From Prevotellaceae bacterium (GTDB lineage Bacteria > Bacteroidota > Bacteroidia > Bacteroidales > Bacteroidaceae), in the NCBI GenBank assembly GCA_030523505.1, contig JAUNIK010000006.1, forward strand, positions 8,357-19,811: a stretch of 11,455 nucleotides of DNA. The letters run 5' to 3'. The notes beneath the pieces were generated by a model that made no database searches, was not told the DNA's origin, and was given only the letters and a program-made list of their open reading frames with translations. This document shows, piece by piece, positions 7,117 to 11,455 of the stretch (its first letter is position 1; the number at the start of each line of letters is the position of its first letter). Made by a program: the position numbers and the translations under genes.

Positions 7117-7154
7117 TGATGTAGGGGGCACAGCTTGCCACATGTCACTTTTTT
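7117..7154 (+). terminator. Possible second terminator
   Basis: GGCA (7127-7130) pairs with TGCC (7136-7139) around CAGCT. Bulged outer pairing (TGT with ACA, TGA with TCA) extends it to 7117-7147, and TTTTTT follows at 7149-7154. The bulges make it weaker than the preceding hairpin; it may catch read-through. Confidence 0.4.
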
Positions 7155-7163
7155 GTTTTATTG

Positions 7164-7195
7164 TTTGGTAGTCTCAGTCGTTTGCAGTAACTTTG
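7164..7195 (+). promoter_or_regulatory. Bacteroidetes-type promoter of sufS
   Basis: TTTG (7164-7167), 20 nt, TAACTTTG (7188-7195): both boxes match the consensus. The predicted start is near 7202, giving a leader of about 49 nt. The 15-mer TTTGCAGTAACTTTG (7181-7195) is identical to that in the sufC promoter. An 8-bp palindrome ACTATAGT (7197-7204) sits directly downstream. Confidence 0.82.
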
Positions 7196-7221
7196 CACTA
7201 TAGTAATAATTATCATAAATC

Positions 7222-7241
7222 GTGGGGATTTGCAGCCCCGC
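7222..7241 (+). promoter_or_regulatory. GC-rich hairpin in the sufS leader
   Basis: GTGGGG (7222-7227) pairs with CCCCGC (7236-7241) with one G-U pair and an 8-nt loop ATTTGCAG. It ends 9 nt before the sufS ATG in an otherwise AT-rich leader, where it could limit ribosome loading. The in-frame TTG at 7230 falls in the loop and is unlikely to be a start. Confidence 0.4.
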
Positions 7242-7250
7242 CTATATCGT

Positions 7251-8471
7251 ATGTTTGATATCAACAAGATTCGCGAAGATTTCCCTATATTGGCGCGTGA
7301 GGTGTATAAGCGACCTCTCGTTTATCTCGACAATGCTGCCACCACGCAGAAACCTCTGTGTGTGCTCGATGCTATGCGCGACGAGTACCTTAATGTTAAT
7401 GCTAATGTGCATCGCGGGGTGCACTATCTCTCACAGCAGGCTACGGAACTGCACGAGGGAGCTCGCGAAACGGTACGCCGTTTCATCAATGCCGGTTCAA
7501 CAACAGAGATTGTCTTCACCCGTGGAACCACAGAGAGCATAAACCTCGTGGCAAGTAGTTTCTGCGAGGGGCTGATGCAGGCGGGCGATGAGGTCATCAT
7601 CTCCACCGTGGAGCATCATTCCAATATCGTGCCGTGGCAGTTGCAAGCGCAGCGTAGGGGTATCGTGATAAAGGTGATTCCGATGTTTGACGATGGTTCG
7701 CTGGACATCGAGACATACAAATCGCTCTTCTCTGAAAAGACACGCCTCGTCAGTGTTGCCCATGTGAGCAACGTGATGGGCACTATCAATCCGGTGAAGG
7801 AAATGATTGGCATTGCCCACGAGCATGATGTGCCGGTGCTCGTCGATGGAGCACAGAGTGTGCCTCACTTCGCTATCGATGTGCAGGATTTGGATTGCGA
7901 TTTCCTCGCTTTCTCTGGTCATAAGATTTATGGCCCAACAGGTATCGGTGTTCTTTATGGCAAGGAGAAATGGCTTGAGAAGATGCCGCCATATATGGGT
8001 GGTGGTGAGATGATTGCCAACGTAAGTTTTGAGAAGACTACCTTCGAGCAACCGCCGTTGAAGTTTGAGGCAGGTACTCCCGACTATGTGGCTACGACTG
8101 GTCTTGCCAAGGCTCTTGACTATGTCACTGCCCTCGGTATGGACAATATCCAGGCTCATGAACACGAACTCACACAGTATGCCATCGAGCGACTTTCTGC
8201 TATCGATGGTATGCGAATGTTTGGTGTTGCGCCGGGTGTGGCTCATGATGCCGCGATATCATTCCTTGTGAAGGATATCCACCACATGGATATGGGTACT
8301 CTCCTCGATCGTCTTGGAATAGCTGTGCGTACTGGTCACCATTGTGCCCAGCCGTTGATGGATCGTTTTGGAATCCTCGGAACGGTAAGAGCGTCGTTTG
8401 CGCTTTATAACACTAAGGAAGAGGTTGATGTCCTCGCCGCCGGCATCGAACGCGTAGCAAGAATGTTTTAA
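7251..8471 (+). CDS. sufS: SufS, cysteine desulfurase of the SUF system
   Basis: SufS is a PLP enzyme that takes sulfur from L-cysteine and passes it as persulfide to the SUF scaffold, usually through SufE or SufU. From the ATG at 7251 the protein has 406 residues, the usual length. The N-terminal LDNAATTQKP motif is at 26-35, the PLP-stacking His lies in STVEHHSNIVPWQ (118-130), the cofactor Asp in VLVDGAQSVPHF (196-207), the Schiff-base Lys is K225 in FSGHKIYGPTGIGVLYG, and the persulfide Cys is C365 in RTGHHCAQPLMDRFG. The ATG rather than the upstream TTG at 7230 is chosen because it gives the family N-terminus. The gene has its own promoter and lies more than 4 kb from sufD. No sufE, sufU or sufB is near it; a SufE partner must be elsewhere if present. 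Confidence 0.96.
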   Translation: MFDINKIREDFPILAREVYKRPLVYLDNAATTQKPLCVLDAMRDEYLNVNANVHRGVHYLSQQATELHEGARETVRRFINAGSTTEIVFTRGTTESINLVASSFCEGLMQAGDEVIISTVEHHSNIVPWQLQAQRRGIVIKVIPMFDDGSLDIETYKSLFSEKTRLVSVAHVSNVMGTINPVKEMIGIAHEHDVPVLVDGAQSVPHFAIDVQDLDCDFLAFSGHKIYGPTGIGVLYGKEKWLEKMPPYMGGGEMIANVSFEKTTFEQPPLKFEAGTPDYVATTGLAKALDYVTALGMDNIQAHEHELTQYAIERLSAIDGMRMFGVAPGVAHDAAISFLVKDIHHMDMGTLLDRLGIAVRTGHHCAQPLMDRFGILGTVRASFALYNTKEEVDVLAAGIERVARMF

Positions 8472-8474
8472 TGG

Positions 8475-8587
8475 AGCCCCCCTCCATCTCCCCCATTAGG
8501 GGGAGGGAGAAAGCTGACGCAAAATAACAATCCGATAAACAGCTAACTTCAAAAGCCCTCCCCCTCGGGGGAGCGGGGAGAGGGGCT
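8475..8587. repeat. GC-rich palindromic intergenic element (REP/MITE-like)
   Basis: The element begins AGCCCC (8475-8480) and ends GGGGCT (8582-8587). Each half folds on its own: CTCCCCC-ATTA-GGGGGAG (8488-8505), extended by CTCC/GGAG, on the left; and CTCCCCC-TC-GGGGGAG (8558-8573) on the right. The middle, about 45 nt, is ordinary sequence. It starts 3 nt after the sufS stop and its last bases supply part of the TAG stop of the minus-strand gene, so it fills the convergent gap. Read on the minus strand, the right hairpin is followed by GGGCTTTT and may act as a terminator. No coding capacity. Paired GC-rich palindromes of this sort resemble mobile REP-type sequences; copy number cannot be seen here. 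Confidence 0.65.
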
Positions 8588-9104
8588 ATGCGATTGCAAT
8601 GGCAGTGAGGGCGATGATGGCGAACGGCAGGATGTTCGTGATGAAAAGCAGCACCTTTGAGTCGAAACTGAATGTGATGAACCGTTTCTTGTAGGTTATC
8701 ACAAACAATACCAATGCCACTGCTGAGAGCAGTAATGCCCAGAACAGATAATATGACAACGGATTGCTGGCATATTGTATTGTTATCCAAGCCGCAGGCA
8801 GAAACGACAGACATTGCATACGGCGGTATTTGAACAACTGCCATATTATCACATCGCAAGCCAAGAGGATTGTCAGCGACAGGAATGCCAGTGTGAGCGG
8901 ACCGAAGAATGTGTCGTTAAGCAAAGGCAATACCGGTTCGGCGACAGTCTTCAGCCACTCCGAGCGGAATGAGTCGGTGCTGAATGCCATTGCTTTCCCG
9001 TCAGCGTTGAATCGCGCATACCATGCTCCTGCTAATACCAGAAAGAACAACGCCCTCTGCAGCATGAAGTTTGTGATAGTGAAATTGGTAGGTCTTTTCA
9101 TCAT
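8586..9104 (-). CDS. Polytopic membrane protein of unknown function
   Basis: I do not recognise this 172-residue protein. Hydrophobic segments at about 13-30, 67-90, 117-138 and 150-172, with a possible further one at 97-112, suggest four or five membrane helices. A short Lys/Arg cluster (YKKRF, 138-142) lies between the last two. The stretch 31-60 is polar, probably extracytoplasmic or a loop. No catalytic motif is apparent. Two adjacent ATG codons are possible starts (9104 or 9101). The first overlaps the stop of the GH30 gene as ATGA, which points to translational coupling and a shared transcript. The stop codon falls at the edge of the GC-rich palindromic element at 8475-8587. A link with the GH30 enzyme is inferred from the operon only. 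Confidence 0.8.
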   Translation of the reverse strand: MMKRPTNFTITNFMLQRALFFLVLAGAWYARFNADGKAMAFSTDSFRSEWLKTVAEPVLPLLNDTFFGPLTLAFLSLTILLACDVIIWQLFKYRRMQCLSFLPAAWITIQYASNPLSYYLFWALLLSAVALVLFVITYKKRFITFSFDSKVLLFITNILPFAIIALTAIAIA

Positions 9105-10612
9105 TTACTTATTGTTTTCTTGCCGTTGTTTATTATTACACCTTTGTACCTCTTGTCAGTTATTAGTCCCGAAGGACTGTAACTGGGAGATGAGACGGGT
9201 GTGGCTTCAGCCGAGGCTATGGCGCTTGGGGTGAATGCGTCAGGAACAAGGATGCTCACTGCCGCGCCCGAAGGAACGGTATAGGTGATAACCTTGTTGT
9301 TGAGACTTATCGACAGTGACTGCTTCGCACCGGTGTTGAATGCCACGATGCCCAGCGAACCATCAGGATTGCGGAATGCCACATGCTTGAACTGTGAAGC
9401 GCCGGTTGCACCTATTCTTACTGCTCCGGCTTGTGTCACACGCGACATTGTTCCAACGATATAATAACTCACATTGCGCGAACTGATACCGGCGTTATCG
9501 ACAGTCACAGCACCCTTGCAGTCGCTGCAACCGCCATCGGTATGCGGCTCGGAGTTGATGTCGGCGGCAATGTTCCACTCGATGGCGCAACGGCTCATGT
9601 TCTCCATCGAACCAAGCATCACATTCTGCATGTGCCAGGTGTAGTCGCCACCGAAATCGCCATTGGCTCCTGTATATTGTTCTGTGAAGAACACATCCTT
9701 GTGCGACAGGTCATAGACGCGCTTCATGGCACTGATGTCACCTCCGTAGAGATGGAACGCCGAACCGCTCACATAGTTGCTCTTCGCCACACGCACCGGG
9801 AAGTTGGTGTTGTCGCAGTTGTGGTCATAACCCACGATGAGCACATCGCCATAGCCCGCAGCTTCAAGAGCCGGACCGAGATGATTGTTGACAAAAGTGT
9901 ATTCTGTCTCCTGGGTGAAAGTCATCGAAGGGTTGTTGCCATCATGCAACGGTTCGTTCTGCGGACTGACAGCCCAGATATGTATCCCCTCGGCCTCCAT
10001 TGCCTGGATGTATTTCACGAAATACTGAGCATAGAGGGCGTAGTATTCCGTGCGGAGCGTACCACCCATATATCCGTTCCTGCCCTTTGTGTTCTGCTTC
10101 ATCCACACTGGTGCTGTCCAAGGCACTGCCATAATCCTGATGTCGGGGTTGATGGCGAGAATCTCTTTCAGCACAGGTATGACATAGTCTTTGTCGGGAC
10201 CGTTGAGCGAGAAGTTCGACAGTGTCTCGTCCTTTGATGGGGAGTAGGTGTAAGGGCGCTCCGACATGTCGCTTGCACCGATGGAGATGCGCACCACCTG
10301 TGCTCCCAGACCTTCTGCCGTGTCATAGAACTCGCGAAGAAGTGCCTGTCGCTCGTCGGTCTGCAGTCGTGTCTTGAACAGTTTGGCACCACCTTCGTTT
10401 ACCATCCATCCGAAACCGTCGATTGTCTGGTATTCGATATTGTTGTTGATGGTGATGCACTGTGGAGTGGCTGTTCGCGATGCAAACTGCAACTCGTTCT
10501 GCTCCTCTAACAGCTGTCGTGTCGCGGGAGATGTGAGCCAGGCTTTTGCCGTCTGGCCGTAGGATACCACCGATAATGACAATAGCACTATTGCAAAGAG
10601 AATCTTCTTCAT
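9101..10612 (-). CDS. Secreted GH30-family glycoside hydrolase with C-terminal sorting-like tail
   Basis: This 503-residue protein fits family GH30 (clan GH-A), retaining enzymes that cleave beta-linked glycans. A signal peptide spans 1-19 or so, with Gln20 after the likely cut. The TIM barrel runs about 60-390: QTIDGFGWMVNEGG (62-75), VRISIGASDMS (107-117), MAVPWTAPVWMK (161-172), acid/base Glu220 in SPQNEPL, and nucleophile Glu311 in FFTEQYTG. The small beta domain typical of GH30 follows (about 395-457). The SIGASD and FHLYGG motifs recall bacterial beta-1,6-glucanase-like members, but the subfamily and substrate are uncertain. The last 25 residues read like the short C-terminal motif common on Prevotella secreted proteins, YSPSGLITDKRYKGV followed by INNGKK. 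It is first in a two-gene unit. No consensus promoter is visible upstream, so it may be read from the DUF3332 side or from an atypical promoter. Confidence 0.92.
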   Translation of the reverse strand: MKKILFAIVLLSLSVVSYGQTAKAWLTSPATRQLLEEQNELQFASRTATPQCITINNNIEYQTIDGFGWMVNEGGAKLFKTRLQTDERQALLREFYDTAEGLGAQVVRISIGASDMSERPYTYSPSKDETLSNFSLNGPDKDYVIPVLKEILAINPDIRIMAVPWTAPVWMKQNTKGRNGYMGGTLRTEYYALYAQYFVKYIQAMEAEGIHIWAVSPQNEPLHDGNNPSMTFTQETEYTFVNNHLGPALEAAGYGDVLIVGYDHNCDNTNFPVRVAKSNYVSGSAFHLYGGDISAMKRVYDLSHKDVFFTEQYTGANGDFGGDYTWHMQNVMLGSMENMSRCAIEWNIAADINSEPHTDGGCSDCKGAVTVDNAGISSRNVSYYIVGTMSRVTQAGAVRIGATGASQFKHVAFRNPDGSLGIVAFNTGAKQSLSISLNNKVITYTVPSGAAVSILVPDAFTPSAIASAEATPVSSPSYSPSGLITDKRYKGVIINNGKKTISK

Positions 10613-10629
10613 TGTCTATGACCGTTTTT

Positions 10630-10646
10630 GGTTATGTAATTATATG
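10630..10646. repeat. Direct repeat copy 1 (17 bp)
   Basis: GGTTATGTAATTATATG matches the sequence at 10882-10898 in 16 of 17 positions. It lies in the leader of the GH30 gene, about 18 nt before its start codon on the minus strand. The two copies bracket the inverted-repeat element at 10677-10816. Confidence 0.6.
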
Positions 10647-10676
10647 CTATTAGGCATAAGGCTATTTTTTTTTCCG

Positions 10677-10816
10677 TCAAGAATTAGAGAATTAGAGAAT
10701 TTCATTTTACCTGTACTATAAATAATTCTTTGAATTCTCTGAGAATTTTTAGAATTGCCATCCGGATGGAAAAACCCATGCTGAATAGAAAAATTCTCTA
10801 ATTCTCAAATTCTTGA
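10677..10816. repeat. AT-rich element with terminal inverted repeats (MITE-like)
   Basis: The left end (10677-10703) begins TCAAGAATTAGAGAATTAG. The right end (10788-10816), reverse-complemented, begins TCAAGAATTTGAGAATTAG. Over the outer 25 bp they match at 24 positions. The left arm is itself a tandem repeat of period 8 (GAATTAGA). Between the arms is a hairpin built from the same AATTCT/AGAATT words (10724-10729 with 10751-10756, and 10733-10737 with 10743-10747), then a perfect 12-bp palindrome CCATCCGGATGG (10758-10769). A further copy of TCTTGATAAA (10811-10820) recurs at 10829-10838. No ORF is present. The form is that of a non-autonomous inverted-repeat element or a complex structured 5' region. 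Confidence 0.65.
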
Positions 10817-10881
10817 TAAAAAGAAAAATCTTGATAAAGAAATAAGATATCACCTTGTGCCAATAGTATATTATTGCCTTG

Positions 10882-10898
10882 GGTTAGGTAATTATATG
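10882..10898. repeat. Direct repeat copy 2 (17 bp)
   Basis: GGTTAGGTAATTATATG, one mismatch from the copy at 10630-10646, in the same orientation. It lies 8 bp beyond the stop codon of the DUF3332 gene. The sequence between the two copies is 235 bp and includes the inverted-repeat element. It is too long for a typical target-site duplication, so a local duplication or a second repeat family is also possible. Confidence 0.6.
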
Positions 10899-10906
10899 AA
10901 ATGAGG

Positions 10907-11446
10907 TTAGCGCATTGCCCAGGCAGAGCCATCGACAGCCATGCGAACCTGCATCAAACCAGCCTGATCCTGTGTGACGCGCATGCTGTGACCATTGATG
11001 AATGCATTGATGGTGCCATCACCATTGTAACGGAGCAACTCGGTCTTCTTGCCATTCTGCACGAAGCTCCATGAGTCGGTCTTTGCATCGTGGATGTACA
11101 TCACCTTCTCGCCCTTCTCGTTGGTCACCTCATAACCGTTCTTCAATGTCTTTACGGCATACATCATACCGTCCTCGCCCATTACATTCTGTGTCTTACC
11201 CACATTCTGTGCCATTGGATTTTCGCCCGACCAGAACTCGATGGCGTTGACAACAATGAAATCGGCTGCAGCACAGATCACGTTCACCGGTGTCAGGATA
11301 AGATAGATAATCTCGTTGGCAATGCGACTGTTGGTGGCTGTGCCTTCCCATTTAACGATTTTGTTGAACAGAGCGAATGATCCGTAGCATGACGATGTGA
11401 GCAATGTTGCTGCACAGAGGCAAGCAATAACAGAGAATTTTTTCAT
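10907..11446 (-). CDS. DUF3332 family putative lipoprotein
   Basis: The 179-residue protein starts 9 bp from the right window edge and is complete. The N-terminus MKKFSVIACLCAATLLTSSC is a lipoprotein-type signal with Cys20 as the likely lipidated residue. The mature start YGSFALFNKIVKWE, the NEIIYLILTPVNVICAAADFIVVNAIEFWSGENP stretch (44-77, split here as one hydrophobic hairpin-like segment) and the later short beta-strand repeats (MYAVKTLKNGYEVTNEKG, then WSFVQNGKK and INGHSMRV) are features of the DUF3332 family as I know it. The function of that family is not established. It should sit in the cell envelope facing the periplasm. Its promoter is outside the window. It is in the same direction as the GH30 gene, 294 bp upstream of it, and a repeat-rich spacer separates them; no terminator with a T-run is obvious between. 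Confidence 0.85.
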   Translation of the reverse strand: MKKFSVIACLCAATLLTSSCYGSFALFNKIVKWEGTATNSRIANEIIYLILTPVNVICAAADFIVVNAIEFWSGENPMAQNVGKTQNVMGEDGMMYAVKTLKNGYEVTNEKGEKVMYIHDAKTDSWSFVQNGKKTELLRYNGDGTINAFINGHSMRVTQDQAGLMQVRMAVDGSAWAMR

Positions 11447-11455
11447 ATTACTTAT

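Noticed and set aside
7230..7250. TTG start for sufS
   Set aside because: It lies in the loop of a leader hairpin and adds seven residues not expected in SufS. The ATG at 7251 gives the normal 406-residue protein.
10613..10676. Consensus promoter for the GH30 gene on the minus strand
   Set aside because: No TAnnTTTG element could be found on the minus strand in this spacer. A TATAAT-like word is present but has no partner at a suitable distance.
10681..10816. CRISPR array
   Set aside because: The AGAATTAGAG words recur, but with period 8 and in inverted orientation, without spacers of regular length, and no cas gene is present.

Overview
The window looks like a chromosomal segment from a Bacteroidales bacterium, most likely Prevotella or a close relative. 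The evidence is: several promoters of the Bacteroidetes type (TTTG, about 20 nt, TAnnTTTG); the C-terminus of a receiver plus AraC regulator of the type that ends hybrid two-component systems; A-rich leaders mostly without Shine-Dalgarno sequences; signal peptides followed by Gln; a DUF3332 lipoprotein; and a SUF-type Fe-S system. Genus is an inference from style, not from a search.

Left part, plus strand. A truncated regulator (2-538) is followed by a strong promoter with a perfect palindrome just downstream of it. Then come sufC and sufD, one base apart, ended by a clear intrinsic terminator. A second promoter then drives a two-gene module: a Gfo/Idh/MocA oxidoreductase with an RR-type leader, and a large secreted protein made of helical repeats plus two DUF1080 (3-keto-disaccharide hydrolase) domains. 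These two probably act together in oxidation-dependent glycoside cleavage in the cell envelope.

Middle. A 469-bp gene-free interval (6782-7250) holds a consensus promoter followed about 130 bp later by a GNRA-capped intrinsic terminator, with no credible ORF between them. This is a candidate small RNA of about 160 nt. A separate promoter then drives sufS. The sufC and sufS promoters share an identical 15-mer. Thus the suf genes are split: sufCD and sufS are separated by a carbohydrate module and an RNA locus, and neither sufB nor sufE is in the window.

Right part, minus strand. sufS converges on a two-gene unit with ATGA overlap: a secreted GH30 glycoside hydrolase with a C-terminal sorting-like tail, then an unknown polytopic membrane protein. 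The convergence point is filled almost exactly by a 113-bp GC-rich palindromic repeat (8475-8587). Upstream of the GH30 gene, a 294-bp spacer holds a 140-bp AT-rich element with 25-bp near-perfect terminal inverted repeats, flanked by 17-bp direct repeats. The last gene is a DUF3332 lipoprotein, complete within the window.

The most interesting non-coding signals are the candidate RNA, the two palindromic elements and the palindrome at the sufC promoter. The most interesting coding signals are the split suf locus, the Cys-rich tail of SufD, and the tandem DUF1080 protein.
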